Shown in pieces: positions 33,451-42,854 of a stretch of DNA of 64,000 bases (position 1 is its first letter; each line of letters begins with the position of its first letter). Both the position numbers and the translations under genes were made by a program. Origin of the DNA: Halogeometricum pallidum JCM 14848 (lineage in GTDB: Archaea > Halobacteriota > Halobacteria > Halobacteriales > Haloferacaceae); assembly GCF_000337095.1 (NCBI RefSeq), contig NZ_AOIV01000008.1, forward strand, positions 177,191 through 241,190, given 5' to 3'. The notes under the pieces were generated by a model. It was not told the origin of the DNA. It was given only the letters and a program-made list of their open reading frames with translations, and made no database searches.

Positions 33451-34461
33451 ATGGTAAGACAGGAGCAGGTTCAACGTAGCAAGACGATTCAGCGACAGAC
33501 CGGCAAGACGTTCCACCTCGCGACGAGGGTGCTGCCCCGTCGAGTCCGACACGCGACGTACGTGCTCTACGCGTTCTTCCGTGTCGCCGACGAGGTGGTC
33601 GACGCCGAGGACACCGCCGAACCGGCGGTCCAACGCGAGCAGTTGGAACGCCTCCGCGCGGAGGCGCTGGGCGAACGCGAGACGGACGACCCAGTGCTCT
33701 CGGCGTTCGCCGAACTCCGCGAGGAGCACGGAATCGCCGACGAGGACGTGAACGTCTTCGTCGACGCGATGCTCGAGGACATCGCGAAGAGCGAGTACGA
33801 GACCTACGAGGAGTTGGAGGCGTACATGGACGGGTCGGCCGCCGCCGTCGGTCGGATGATGACGACCATCATGCGCTCGCCCGACGCCGAGAAGGCGCTC
33901 CCGCACGCGACTGCGCTCGGCGAGGCGTTCCAGATGTCGAACTTCCTGCGCGACGTGCGCGAGGACATCGTCGAGCGCGACCGGGTGTATCTCCCGCAGG
34001 AGACGCTTCGCGAACACGGCGTCACCGACGAGCAACTGCGCTCGTTCCGCGTCGACGAGAGCTTCCGCGAGGCGATGCGCACCGAAATGCGTCGAACGGA
34101 GGCGCTCTACCGCGAGGGCGTGCGGGGTATCCGGTACCTCCCGTCGGACTGCCAGTTCGCCGTGCTCCTGTCGGCGGTGCTGTACGCCGACCACCACCGC
34201 GCGATTCGCCTCCGGAACTACGACGTGCTGTCGGCGACGCCCTCGCTGTCCACCTCCCGGAAGCTCCTCTTACTGGCGAAGACGCGGGCGTACTGGGCGG
34301 TCGAGAAGGACCCCGAGGCGGTGTTCCGCAAGGTGAGCGTCGTCCCGTACCCCGAGGAGGACACCTCCCACCGCGAGCACTCGGGCATCGGTCGCGCCCC
34401 CTCCCGACGCACCGTCGGCCGCCTGTCCAGTTGGGTCCGCAGTTTCACCCGCAGCGAGTAA
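33451..34461 (+). CDS. crtB: Phytoene synthase
   Basis: 336 residues. It condenses two geranylgeranyl diphosphates to phytoene, the first step to bacterioruberin. Prenyl-binding acidic motifs: DEVVD at about residues 47-51 and NFLRDVREDIVERDRVYLP around 170. The tail after residue 300 is basic. GGTTAAAC at 33341-33348 looks like a TATA region, implying a leader of about 80 bases that holds a 24-codon frame (33366-33440) of unclear meaning. It faces the minus-strand thiolase/DUF35 pair. Confidence 0.94.
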   Translation: MVRQEQVQRSKTIQRQTGKTFHLATRVLPRRVRHATYVLYAFFRVADEVVDAEDTAEPAVQREQLERLRAEALGERETDDPVLSAFAELREEHGIADEDVNVFVDAMLEDIAKSEYETYEELEAYMDGSAAAVGRMMTTIMRSPDAEKALPHATALGEAFQMSNFLRDVREDIVERDRVYLPQETLREHGVTDEQLRSFRVDESFREAMRTEMRRTEALYREGVRGIRYLPSDCQFAVLLSAVLYADHHRAIRLRNYDVLSATPSLSTSRKLLLLAKTRAYWAVEKDPEAVFRKVSVVPYPEEDTSHREHSGIGRAPSRRTVGRLSSWVRSFTRSE

Positions 34462-34657
34462 CCGGTCGGGAGTCCGTCGTCCGGCGAAGTAGGTGAGTCG
34501 CCCGCGAGTAGTTCCGTCCCCCCGACAGTCCGGTTCTCTCGCTTCCAGTTCGTACCGACCGCGGCGTGGCGGAACCCGCGGTGCGTAGTCGGCACGGTCG
34601 AACTCCCCGTTCGTCGCCGATGGTCGGAGACGGGCGTCCGCGGAGTCGGCCCGGCCC

Positions 34658-35089
34658 TCACCGCGGTTCGAAGACGTGGAGCGGCCAGTCGGCCTCGTAG
34701 TCGAGTGCGACCTCACGTTCCGCGGCCGTCGGTTCGCGCACCGCGAGTTCGACGGCGTCGCCGATTGCGACGTCGGCGTAGTCGGCGGCCACGCGTCCGA
34801 GGAGGCGGCCGCCGTCGGCGAGTTCCACGACGGCGACCGTGTAGGGCGCGTCCGCAGCGAACGCCGGCGGCGGCGTGCGGACCTCCGTGTACGAGAACAC
34901 CCGGCCCTCGCGCGACTGCGGTTCGACGTCGACGGCGCGACTTCCGCAGGCGTAGCAGGCCGGTCGCGGCGGCAACAGGACCTGCCCGCAGTCCGCGCAG
35001 ACCCCGCCGAGGAGTTCGCCCTCCGCGAGGGCGTCGAAGAAGCCCGGGAGCGTCCGCGGGTCGGTTGCGTCGAGGTCGCCGTCGGTCAT
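34658..35089 (-). CDS. DUF35 zinc-ribbon OB-fold acyl-CoA carrier protein
   Basis: 143 residues. A rubredoxin-like ribbon, CADCGQVLLPPRPACYACGS, precedes an OB-fold (GRVFSYTEVRTPPPAF, LLGRVAADYADVAIGDAVEL). In archaea DUF35 proteins bridge thiolase and HMG-CoA synthase and hold CoA. Its ATG overlaps the upstream thiolase stop by four bases, so both are made together. It may belong to isoprenoid precursor supply or to acyl-CoA degradation. It converges with crtB across a 196-base gap without a gene. Confidence 0.88.
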   Translation of the reverse strand: MTDGDLDATDPRTLPGFFDALAEGELLGGVCADCGQVLLPPRPACYACGSRAVDVEPQSREGRVFSYTEVRTPPPAFAADAPYTVAVVELADGGRLLGRVAADYADVAIGDAVELAVREPTAAEREVALDYEADWPLHVFEPR

Positions 35090-36255
35090 GGCGCCTCCGC
35101 CGTCGTGAGCACGTGACCGACCGTGACGGCGTCTGCGACGCCCCCTTCGTTGAGCAACAGGGCGGTCTCGGCCCCCTCGACCGCGCGGTCGCCCGCGGCC
35201 CCCGTGAGCTGTTCGTACGCTTCGAGCGCCTGCAGGAGTCCGGTCGCGCCGATGGGGTGGCCGCGGGCCTTCAGGCCGCCGCTCGGACTCAGCCGCACGT
35301 CCGTCCAGCCGTCGGCCCGCTCCGCCGGCGCCCGGTAGCTCTGATAGCCCGTCCCCGCGGGGGCGAACCCGGCGGCCTCCGCGAGCAGGGCCTCGCAGAC
35401 GGTGAAGGCGTCGTGGACCTCCGCGATGTCGACGTCGGCAGCGTCGATGCCCGCCTCCTCGTAGGCCGTCTCGGCGGCGACGCGAGCGCCCGCGATGTCG
35501 GTCATGTCCCGCTCGGCGACCGCGATGTTGTTCGCGGAGGCCCCACTGCCCGCGACGCGCACCCGCGGGCGGTCGAGGTCGTCCGCCAACTCGGCGGTCG
35601 TCACGAGGACGGCCGCGGCGCCGTCGCCGACCGGGGCGCAGTCGTAGAGCTTCAGCGGCGGGGCGATGGGGTCTGACTCCAAGACCGTCTCCGCGTCTAT
35701 CTCCTTCGGGAACTGCGCCCGAGGGTTGCGGGCGGCGTTGGCGTGGTTCTTCACCGCTATCTCGGCGAGGTCGCGCTCCGTGGCGTCCGTCTCGTGGAGG
35801 TAGCGCTGGGCGAGTAGCGCGTACTGGCTGGGAGCGGTGATGCCGGAGCGCTGCTCGATAGCGCGGTCGAACGCCGCCGACAGCGCGTCCGTCGCGCCGC
35901 TGGTGCCCGCGGAGGTCATCTTCTCGACGCCGCAGGCGAGCACGGCTTCGTGTTCCCCGTTGCGGACGTCCTTGACGGCGTGGCGAAGCGCGAGTGCACC
36001 CGCGGCGGCGCACCCCTCGACCCGTTCGGCGGGGACGTAGCGGAGGCCCGCCCACTCGGCCAACAGCGTTCCGTACATGATCTGGTGTTCGTAGCTCTCC
36101 GACTGGTTGCCGACGTACACGGCCTCGACGACGTCGGCGGGGTCGGGCAGACCGTCGAACGCCTCCGCGAGGGCGACCGAGAACAGGTCGCGGCCCGGGA
36201 GGTCCGTGCGGCCGAGCGGCGAGGCGCCGACCGACGCGATTACTGGCTCTGGCAT
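35086..36255 (-). CDS. Thiolase family protein (SCPx type)
   Basis: 389 residues. The nucleophilic Cys is residue 82 in VEGCAAAGALALRHA; EVHDAFTVCEALL and GGLKARGHPIGATG give the catalytic His positions. The lack of a C-terminal CxG motif places it with the SCP2/SCPx-like thiolases that pair with DUF35. It may form acetoacetyl-CoA or split beta-ketoacyl-CoA. Its neighbourhood of carotenoid genes is suggestive of isoprenoid synthesis but not proof. It shares a 158-base gap with cruF downstream on the same strand order. Confidence 0.88.
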   Translation of the reverse strand: MPEPVIASVGASPLGRTDLPGRDLFSVALAEAFDGLPDPADVVEAVYVGNQSESYEHQIMYGTLLAEWAGLRYVPAERVEGCAAAGALALRHAVKDVRNGEHEAVLACGVEKMTSAGTSGATDALSAAFDRAIEQRSGITAPSQYALLAQRYLHETDATERDLAEIAVKNHANAARNPRAQFPKEIDAETVLESDPIAPPLKLYDCAPVGDGAAAVLVTTAELADDLDRPRVRVAGSGASANNIAVAERDMTDIAGARVAAETAYEEAGIDAADVDIAEVHDAFTVCEALLAEAAGFAPAGTGYQSYRAPAERADGWTDVRLSPSGGLKARGHPIGATGLLQALEAYEQLTGAAGDRAVEGAETALLLNEGGVADAVTVGHVLTTAEAP

Positions 36256-36413
36256 GCGTGTTTAGTCGGTCTCAATGGGCCAAGTTAGCTATTCTCATTC
36301 ACGGTCGGTCGAGCTATCGGGTCGACCACTCGCGTTCTCGTGCTGCAGGCGGCGTCGAGTCGTCCACGGTACGGACCGACCGCGGACCGAGAGGGGGTCG
36401 CGAACGCGCCCGC

Positions 36414-37283
36414 TCACCGCCGAATCCGAAGCACCCGCGAGTCGAACCGGTCCGTCGAGACGAGTCCGAGACCGAACAGCGCCGCGACGGCGACGGGGAG
36501 CCAGTTGCCGAACCAGGCGTTGATGCCCCCCCAGAGGATGACGAACGAGACGAGGTCGTCCAGCATGAACTCGCAGTCGTCGAGGCGGGCGAGGAGGCGG
36601 CGGCGGTCGTACCCCCAATCGAGGAGGGCGACGGCTACCGTCGCGCTCACCACCCACCCGGCGTAGTTCGACCACGGGACGCCGTAGAACGCGCCGGGCG
36701 GGTCGTACGCCCAGAAGCCGAGGGCGACGGCGCCGGGGTCCAACACCACGTCCATTGCCAGCACGGCGGCGACGACGGTCGTGAGACGGACGGCGGCGCT
36801 CTCGGCCCTGTCGCCCAGGAGGAGCAGACACAGCAGGTAGGCGTTCATCACGAGGGGGACGAAAAACACCGGGAGGCCGAGCGGAACGCTGCCGACGGTC
36901 GGTCCGAGGTCGACGCCGTAGGAGAAGCTCCCGTAGGGAAAGCCGGTGTGGACGCCGGTGTACTCGACGGCGTAGGCGTACAGCGTCAGCAAACCGACGC
37001 CCGTCGCCGCCCGCCGCGTCGTCCGCGGCAGGACGCCGACGACCAGCGGCGACCGCATCACCATCGTCCCGAAGAGGATGAACAGGCCGTTGAACGTCAG
37101 CGGGGCGAGGAGCGTGCCGTCGAACCAGCCCTCGGCGCTGGCGAGGAGAAGGATGAGGCCGTTCAGCGGGAAGAACACCGAGATTGTAAAGCGGTTCTCC
37201 CGCACCAGACGGTCCAGCCGTCGCTCCCACTCCTCGCGCGTGGTCGGGAGTCGCTCCTCGACGGAGAAGCCCGACTCAGCCAC
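36414..37283 (-). CDS. cruF: Bisanhydrobacterioruberin hydratase CruF
   Basis: 289 residues from a GTG at 37283, seven or eight membrane helices (for example FFPLNGLILLLASAEGWF, YAYAVEYTGVHTGFPYGSFS). The motif EYTGVHTGFPYG and MDVVLDPGAVALGFWAY match CruF/DUF422 carotenoid hydratases. In Haloarcula japonica CruF adds water to the C50 skeleton, the last step to bacterioruberin. It overlaps lyeJ by eight bases and so is translated with it. Confidence 0.93.
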   Translation of the reverse strand: MAESGFSVEERLPTTREEWERRLDRLVRENRFTISVFFPLNGLILLLASAEGWFDGTLLAPLTFNGLFILFGTMVMRSPLVVGVLPRTTRRAATGVGLLTLYAYAVEYTGVHTGFPYGSFSYGVDLGPTVGSVPLGLPVFFVPLVMNAYLLCLLLLGDRAESAAVRLTTVVAAVLAMDVVLDPGAVALGFWAYDPPGAFYGVPWSNYAGWVVSATVAVALLDWGYDRRRLLARLDDCEFMLDDLVSFVILWGGINAWFGNWLPVAVAALFGLGLVSTDRFDSRVLRIRR

Positions 37284-38136
37284 GGACCAGCCTCCAGAGC
37301 GCCCCCATCGTAAGGGCCATCCCGACGAGCGTGTTCAGCGCCGGATACCACCAGTAGGCGCGTTCGACGTCGACGTTCGAGCGGACGACGGCGAAGACGG
37401 CGACGGGGTAGGCGAACAGTAGGGCGCCGAGTCGCGGGTCGACGAGGGCGAACGCCGCCGCGGCCGCGAGCCAACACAGGGCGCAGTAGGCGTACGTGCG
37501 ACGCTCGCCGAGGAACGTCGCCGTCGTGCGGATGCCCGCCTCGCGATCCGGTTCGATGTCGGGAATCGCCGAGAACGTGTGCATCCCCATCGTCCACAAC
37601 CATGCGCCGGCGACGGCGGCCGCGGGCGGGTGGTGGCCCGCGACGGCCGCGAACGCCGCTGCGCCGGGGAGGACGTACAGGCCGTTCGAGACGGAATCCA
37701 AGAGCGGCGTCGTCTTGAACCGAAGCGGCGGTGCGCTGTACTCGACTCCGAGGAAGAAAAATCCCGCGAGGTAGGGCCACGCGAGCGACGGGGTGACGGC
37801 GAAGGCGACGACGCCGAGGAGTCCCGAGGCGACGACGGCCGCGGTGACGGCGGCGTCCTCGCTCCCCCGCCAGCGCGCCTCTCTGTCGTCTTTCTTCGGG
37901 TTCCGCTCGTCCACGTCGACGTCGAAGGCGTCGTTGACGCCGTAGACGAACACGTTCGCCGGCAGGAGGAAGTAGCCCGCGAGGACGAGCACCGGCGGGG
38001 AGGACAGGTCGCTCACGGCGTCGGCGGCGAAGGCGGCGCCGACGAGGACGGGGCCGGCGAGGTAGAGCCAAAAGCGCGGCCGCGACAGCGTGAACAGATA
38101 CGAGAGTCGGCCGCGGGCGGACGCGGCGGGCGTCAC
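37276..38136 (-). CDS. lyeJ: Lycopene elongase (UbiA prenyltransferase) LyeJ
   Basis: 286 residues from a GTG overlapping the crtD stop (GTGA). The UbiA motifs are NDAFDVDVDERNPKKDD (first Asp-rich) and DIEPDREAGIRTTATFLGE (second). About eight membrane helices. It adds C5 units to both ends of lycopene and related carotenoids in C50 carotenoid synthesis. The frame is open into crtD, but the upstream part is a shadow. Gene order crtD-lyeJ-cruF is the known haloarchaeal set. Confidence 0.93.
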   Translation of the reverse strand: MTPAASARGRLSYLFTLSRPRFWLYLAGPVLVGAAFAADAVSDLSSPPVLVLAGYFLLPANVFVYGVNDAFDVDVDERNPKKDDREARWRGSEDAAVTAAVVASGLLGVVAFAVTPSLAWPYLAGFFFLGVEYSAPPLRFKTTPLLDSVSNGLYVLPGAAAFAAVAGHHPPAAAVAGAWLWTMGMHTFSAIPDIEPDREAGIRTTATFLGERRTYAYCALCWLAAAAAFALVDPRLGALLFAYPVAVFAVVRSNVDVERAYWWYPALNTLVGMALTMGALWRLVRG

Positions 38137-39632
38137 GCGATTCGCTCGGCCATCTCTTCGGCCGTCAGTCGCCCGCTGATGAGACACATCGGGACGCCGA
38201 TGCCGGGGGTGGTGAACGACCCCGTGAAGTAGAGGCCGGGCACCTCCTCGGAGTGGTGCGGCGGGCGCAGGAGCGCCGTCTGTCTCAGCGTGTGCGCGAG
38301 GCCGAGCGCCGTCCCCCGCGTGCTGTTGTAGCGCTCGGCGAAGTCGTTCACGCAGAAGGATTCCTCGAAGACGATGCGGTCGCGCACGTCCTCGCCGGTG
38401 TGCTCCGCGATGTCGTCCAACACGAGGTTTCGATACTCTTCTCTCCGCTCCGGCGTGTCCTCCAGACCGGCGGCGATGGGCACGAGGGCGAACAGGTTCG
38501 AGTGACCCTCGGGGGCGACGTCGTCGTCCGTCTTCGAGGGGACGCAGAGGTAGTAGGCGGGGTCGTCGGGCCACGCCGGGTCGTCGAATATCTTCTCGAA
38601 GTGGTCGTTCCAGTCCGTCGGCAGGACCAGCGTGTGGTGTTCGAGGTTCGGCACGTCGCCCTCGACGCCGAGGTACAGCAGGTAGGCGGAGGGGGCGTAC
38701 GTCCGGGTGTCCCAGTAGTCCTCGTCGTACTGCCGTTTGCCCTCCGGTAGGAGGTCCATCTCCGTGTGGCGGTAGTCGGCGTCGCTGACGACGTAGTCCG
38801 AGTAGTACTCCTCTGTCTCCGTGCGGACGACGAACCCGCCCTCGCGGCCCCGAATCTCCGTCGCGGGGCTATCGACGCGGAAATCGACGCCGAGTTCCCG
38901 GCCGAGTTCGGCCATCCCGTCGACGACGCCGCCGAGTCCGCCGTCGGGGTAGTAGACGCCCATGTTGAAATCGACGTGGCTCATGAGATTGTACAACGCC
39001 GGGGTGTTGTTCGGCGCGCCCCCGAGGAAGACGAGGGTGTACTGCATGATCTGCTGGAGTTTCGGGTGCGAGAAGTAATGCTCGACGTGGTCCTGCATCG
39101 ACCCGACGAGCGAGAGGCCGCGCGCGTTCTTCATCACGTCCCACGTGGCGAAATCGGAGAGTTCGGTCCGGTCGGTGTAGACGAAATGTTTCATTCCCAC
39201 CTCGTAGTTCTTCTCCGATTTCTTCAGATACTTCTCGAACTGCTCGCCCGCGCCGGGTTCGTACGACTCGAACGTCTCCTTGTTCGCCTCGAGGTCCGAC
39301 ACCATGTCGACGCTGTCGCCGTCTTTGAAGAAGATGCGGTAGTGGGGGTCCAGACGCGTCAGTCCGTAGTAATCGGAGGGCGTGCGGTCGAAGTGCCCGA
39401 AGAAGTCCTCGAACACGTCGGGCATGAGGTACCAGGAGGGCCCCATATCGAAGCGGAACCCGTCCCGTTCGAGGCGACTCGCCCGGCCGCCCAACTGCTC
39501 GTTCTTCTCGAGGAGGGTCACGTCGGCGCCGGCGTCCGCGAGGTAGCACGCCGTCGAGAGGCCGCCGAACCCACCGCCGACGACGACCACGGACGCCCCC
39601 TCGACCGCGGAGAGGTCCGAGACAGATTTCAT
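38133..39632 (-). CDS. crtD: Carotenoid 3,4-desaturase (CrtD/CrtI family)
   Basis: 499-residue flavoprotein. VVVVGGGFGGLSTACYLADA near the N-terminus binds FAD; GGRASRLERDGFRFDMGPSW and the C-terminal GLYFTGSFTTPGIGVPMCLI are phytoene-desaturase family marks. Because it heads the lyeJ-cruF operon, it is best read as the 3,4-desaturase of bacterioruberin synthesis; some annotations call it phytoene desaturase CrtI. It begins on the minus strand with a GC-poor leader (AAATCGACTG area) shared with the divergent SDR gene. Confidence 0.9.
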   Translation of the reverse strand: MKSVSDLSAVEGASVVVVGGGFGGLSTACYLADAGADVTLLEKNEQLGGRASRLERDGFRFDMGPSWYLMPDVFEDFFGHFDRTPSDYYGLTRLDPHYRIFFKDGDSVDMVSDLEANKETFESYEPGAGEQFEKYLKKSEKNYEVGMKHFVYTDRTELSDFATWDVMKNARGLSLVGSMQDHVEHYFSHPKLQQIMQYTLVFLGGAPNNTPALYNLMSHVDFNMGVYYPDGGLGGVVDGMAELGRELGVDFRVDSPATEIRGREGGFVVRTETEEYYSDYVVSDADYRHTEMDLLPEGKRQYDEDYWDTRTYAPSAYLLYLGVEGDVPNLEHHTLVLPTDWNDHFEKIFDDPAWPDDPAYYLCVPSKTDDDVAPEGHSNLFALVPIAAGLEDTPERREEYRNLVLDDIAEHTGEDVRDRIVFEESFCVNDFAERYNSTRGTALGLAHTLRQTALLRPPHHSEEVPGLYFTGSFTTPGIGVPMCLISGRLTAEEMAERIA

Positions 39633-39736
39633 AGCCGACCTTAGGACGTAGAACGCATAAATCGACTGACTGGGGCGGAGTGGACTGCGGGTTCCGGCGA
39701 CGGAGCGCTTACCTTCCGCGCGTCCGCACGGGGGGC

Positions 39737-40438
39737 ATGGACGCAGACGGTCGAACGGTCGTGATCACGGGCGCGAGTCGCGGAATAGGGGCGGCCCTCG
39801 CGGGAGCGTTCGCCGCGGAGGGGGCGCGCGTCGTCGCCTGCGCCCGCGACGAGGGGTCGCTCTCGGACGTCGCGGAGAACGCTGAGGGCGCGGCCGGGTC
39901 CGTCGAGGCCGTCCGCGCGGACGTACGCGACGAGTTCGACGTGGAACGACTGATGGAGACGGCCGCCCGCGGCGCCGACGACGGTATCGCCGTCCTCGTC
40001 GCCAACGCCGCCGTCAACCACGGGGTGCCGGGTCAGGCGCCGATAGGAGAGGAATCCTACACGGCGTTCGACGACACCCTCCGCACGAACGTCCGCGGCG
40101 TGTTCGCGGCGGTGCGCGAGTTCCTCCCCCACGCGAGCGACGACGCGCGCGTCCTCGTCCCGTCGGGGTCCGTCGCCGCGGACGCGAAACCGGGGATGGG
40201 CGCCTACGCCGTCTCCAAGGCGGCCGCCGAGGGTCTCGCCCGCCAGTTCGCCGCCGACGTCGACCCCGCCGTCGGCGTCGTCGACCCCGGACTCGCGGCG
40301 ACGGACCTCTCCGGCGGGTCGGGGCGCGATCCCGCGGACGTCGCCCCGATGTTCGTCTGGGCCGTCGCCGAACTCGACCGGTCGGACCTCGACGGCGCCC
40401 GCCTCGACCTGCGGGCGTGGAAGGACGCGACGCGTTGA
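39737..40438 (+). CDS. Short-chain dehydrogenase/reductase
   Basis: 233 residues from MDADGRTVVITGASRGIGAA. The Rossmann Gly motif GASRGIG, NAAVN, the Ser of VPSGSVAAD and YAVSK give a full SDR nucleotide site and Ser-Tyr-Lys triad. Substrate unknown. A slightly longer frame upstream lacks conserved features. It is divergent from crtD; a link with carotenoids is possible but unsupported. Confidence 0.88.
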   Translation: MDADGRTVVITGASRGIGAALAGAFAAEGARVVACARDEGSLSDVAENAEGAAGSVEAVRADVRDEFDVERLMETAARGADDGIAVLVANAAVNHGVPGQAPIGEESYTAFDDTLRTNVRGVFAAVREFLPHASDDARVLVPSGSVAADAKPGMGAYAVSKAAAEGLARQFAADVDPAVGVVDPGLAATDLSGGSGRDPADVAPMFVWAVAELDRSDLDGARLDLRAWKDATR

Positions 40439-40552
40439 CGGGGTACACGCCGGTCTCCCCCGAGCGACGACGCCGTGACCGATACTGTTATCAACTCAGG
40501 TCCAAGAATTATTATCGTGACTGCTATTAACCGCGACACCGAAGTTAACAGC

Positions 40553-41374
40553 GTGTCCCGAATCTCGCGCGTCGGCGTCGCCGCCACCGCCGTCTTCGTT
40601 GCCCTCTCGGCGTACGCGGCGAGCGTCGGCGCGTGGAAACTGCTCGGGATAACGTGGGTCGCGTTCGCGGCGATGGCGCTCGCCGCCCCCCTCGGCGCCC
40701 GTCACCGCGACGAGGGGGCAAACGCCCTCGTGTGGGGCTACGGCCTCGCCAGCGGCGCGATGGTGACCAGCGCGGCCGTCTTCTTGGTGCCGCAGGCGGT
40801 CGGTCACCACCCGCAGTACGGCGGGTTCGGCATCGCGGCGGGTCTGCTCGCCGGGTTCGGTTCCCACACGGTCGGCCACCGACTCGCGCACATGGAGTTG
40901 CCCGTCGACCGGACCGTCGCGGAACTCGCCGCGCACGCCTTCTCGGCGGGTCTCGTCATCGGCATCGTCTACGGTAACATGCCGACGCTCGGCCCGACGC
41001 TCGGCCTCGCCATCGTCTCGCACAAGGGGCCGGCGGGCTACGCCGCCGCGCGCCGCCTCGCCTCGAAGCGACGCGCCGTCTCGGCGCTGCTGCTCCCCGC
41101 CTCGGCGCTCGGCATCGCGGCCATCCTCGCCAGCGCCGTCGTCCTGCCCGAGTCGGCCCCCTTCCGCGGCGTCGTCTTCGGCTTCGCCGCGGGCGTGTTC
41201 CTCCACGTGGCGATGGACTTTCTCCCGCGGTGCGAGATAGGCAGCGAGATACACGAACACCTCTCGGTGGAGGGCGACGCCCACGACCTGTTGGACCGCC
41301 TCCGCCTCCACGCCGTCGCCAGCACGTTCCTCGGCGGTCTGACGGTGTTTCTCGCGTGGCTGTTCGTCGTCTGA
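40553..41374 (+). CDS. ZIP-family metal transporter
   Basis: 273 residues if the GTG at 40553 is used (VSRISRVGVAATAV); GTG 40475 would add 26 residues including an AT-rich non-conserved stretch. TATTAA at 40523-40528 sits about 27 bases before 40553, which favours a leaderless start there. Eight hydrophobic helices carry His-rich metal sites: FGSHTVGHRLAHME, AAHAFSAGLVIGIVYG and SHKGPAGYA. It probably moves zinc or iron into the cytoplasm. The last helices contain FLHVAMDFLPRC. Confidence 0.82.
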   Translation: MSRISRVGVAATAVFVALSAYAASVGAWKLLGITWVAFAAMALAAPLGARHRDEGANALVWGYGLASGAMVTSAAVFLVPQAVGHHPQYGGFGIAAGLLAGFGSHTVGHRLAHMELPVDRTVAELAAHAFSAGLVIGIVYGNMPTLGPTLGLAIVSHKGPAGYAAARRLASKRRAVSALLLPASALGIAAILASAVVLPESAPFRGVVFGFAAGVFLHVAMDFLPRCEIGSEIHEHLSVEGDAHDLLDRLRLHAVASTFLGGLTVFLAWLFVV

Positions 41375-41384
41375 CGCCCGTCGC

Positions 41385-41732
41385 CTACTCCGCTTCGGAC
41401 CCCGACAACCGGCGTAGTTGCAACGAGATTCCGAGCGCTGCGAGCAGCAGGACGACGAGGTTGAACGCGACCATCAGCGGCGCGCGGTACTCGTAGACGA
41501 CGAACGTGGAGATGGTCCGTCCGACGGCGAGATACAACTGCACCGCCGAAACCGCCGCGAGGAGGAGCAGTCCGCCGAGGACGGCGTAGTTCAGCGTCCG
41601 CCGCAGTCGGTCGACGGTCCCCCACTCGTCGGCGCTCGATTCCCGCGTCGGTTCCCCCGTCTCGGTTGTGGATTCGGTGGTCATGGTCGTGTCTCCGCGC
41701 GCGTCCGCGTCGTCTCCCTCTCGGTCGGTCAT
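41385..41732 (-). CDS. Small membrane protein, coupled to the PGF-CTERM gene
   Basis: 115 residues. A disordered Thr/Glu-rich first third is followed by two helices, ALGGLLLLAAVSAVQLYLAV-like (around 50-68) and PLMVAFNLVVLLLAALGIS. The start overlaps the stop of the upstream DUF7490-like gene by four bases (ATGA), so they are one operon. An inner ATG at codon 17 is also possible. Function is unknown. Confidence 0.7.
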   Translation of the reverse strand: MTDREGDDADARGDTTMTTESTTETGEPTRESSADEWGTVDRLRRTLNYAVLGGLLLLAAVSAVQLYLAVGRTISTFVVYEYRAPLMVAFNLVVLLLAALGISLQLRRLSGSEAE

Positions 41733-42745
41733 CGCTCTCGCCTCCGCGCGAGAAGCGCCGCCGCGAGGAGGGCGACGACGGCGACGGCGACGCCGAACCC
41801 GGGCGCGCCGCCGGCCGTCCCGCCACTCGCCGTCGCCGCGGGCGTCGGTCGCTCGCCGCCCGTCCCGCCGGACTCGAAGTCCTCGACGCGGAACTCGACG
41901 TCCTCCTCCGTCTCGTTCACCGTGATGCGCCTCGTTGGGTCGAGATTCGCCGCGGTGCGGGCGGTGTCGACGACGACGCCGTCCTTCGTCAGCACGGCGT
42001 CGAGGTAGTAGTTGTAGCCCGCCGGCACCGTCGCGGACGCCGTCGTCGTGGTGGTCCGACCCGGTCGAATCGTCCCCACGTCGCTCGTCGTCCGCGCGGC
42101 GACGACGTTCGAGTCCGCCTGCCGGAGCACGAACGTCACCGCGAGGTCCTCCGAGGGGGCGTCACCCGCGTTCGTCAGCGACGCCGCGAGGTCCAGCGTC
42201 GTCCGGTTCCCGCCGCCCTCGGCGACGGAGAACGACAGCGGCGGGAGTGCCTCCCGGTCGCTGAACGCGACGGTCGTCCGGGCGTACGCCGGCGTCAGCG
42301 CCTCCAACCCGCGGACCGTCTTCGACGCCTCATCGACGCGTTCGTCGTCGCGGAACAGGACCGCCTCGATGCGGTAGCCGCCCTCGCGTTCGACCGTGAG
42401 GTTCGTCCGGACGGCCGTCTCGCCGTCGTCTTCGAGCGTTCCCACGTCGACCGTCTCGCTCGTCGCTCCGAGTCCGGAGTCGGCGTCGACGGCGCGGACG
42501 AGGAGCGTCACGTTCCGCGTCGGGTTGCCGCGGTGGCGCACGCGCGTCTCCACGTCCAGCGTCACCGTCTCGCCGCGGACCGCGGCGTCGTCGTACCCGA
42601 TGTTCATCTCCGCCACGTCGACGGGGCCGGGGCGGGTCACCTCCTCGGCGGGGTCGGCGAGCACCCCGGGGACGGCGAGGACTGCGAGGAGGGCGACGGC
42701 GACGACTCCGACGGCGGCCGTCGCGAGGACGGCGTCGCGGTTCAT
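41729..42745 (-). CDS. PGF-CTERM surface protein, DUF7490 type
   Basis: 338 residues. A signal helix (TAAVGVVAVALLAVLAVPGV) leads to two repeated beta-sandwich halves with DVETRVRHRGNPTRNVTLLV and LDLAASLTNAGDAPSEDLAV, matching the CARDB-like fold. The end is GGAPGFGVAVAVVALLAAAL followed by LARRRER: the PGF motif, hydrophobic helix and Arg tail of archaeosortase A substrates. It should be cut, lipid-linked and displayed on the surface. A membrane gene follows in the same operon. Confidence 0.86.
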   Translation of the reverse strand: MNRDAVLATAAVGVVAVALLAVLAVPGVLADPAEEVTRPGPVDVAEMNIGYDDAAVRGETVTLDVETRVRHRGNPTRNVTLLVRAVDADSGLGATSETVDVGTLEDDGETAVRTNLTVEREGGYRIEAVLFRDDERVDEASKTVRGLEALTPAYARTTVAFSDREALPPLSFSVAEGGGNRTTLDLAASLTNAGDAPSEDLAVTFVLRQADSNVVAARTTSDVGTIRPGRTTTTTASATVPAGYNYYLDAVLTKDGVVVDTARTAANLDPTRRITVNETEEDVEFRVEDFESGGTGGERPTPAATASGGTAGGAPGFGVAVAVVALLAAALLARRRER

Positions 42746-42854
42746 ATATCAATTGACAGAACAGTTCGGCATAGGTTTTGTGCTCGCGGGGGTCAAACCG
42801 ACCGTCCGAGTCAGGGGGCGGCGGGTTTTTGTCGTTTGCCGCGAGTCGTGTGGT

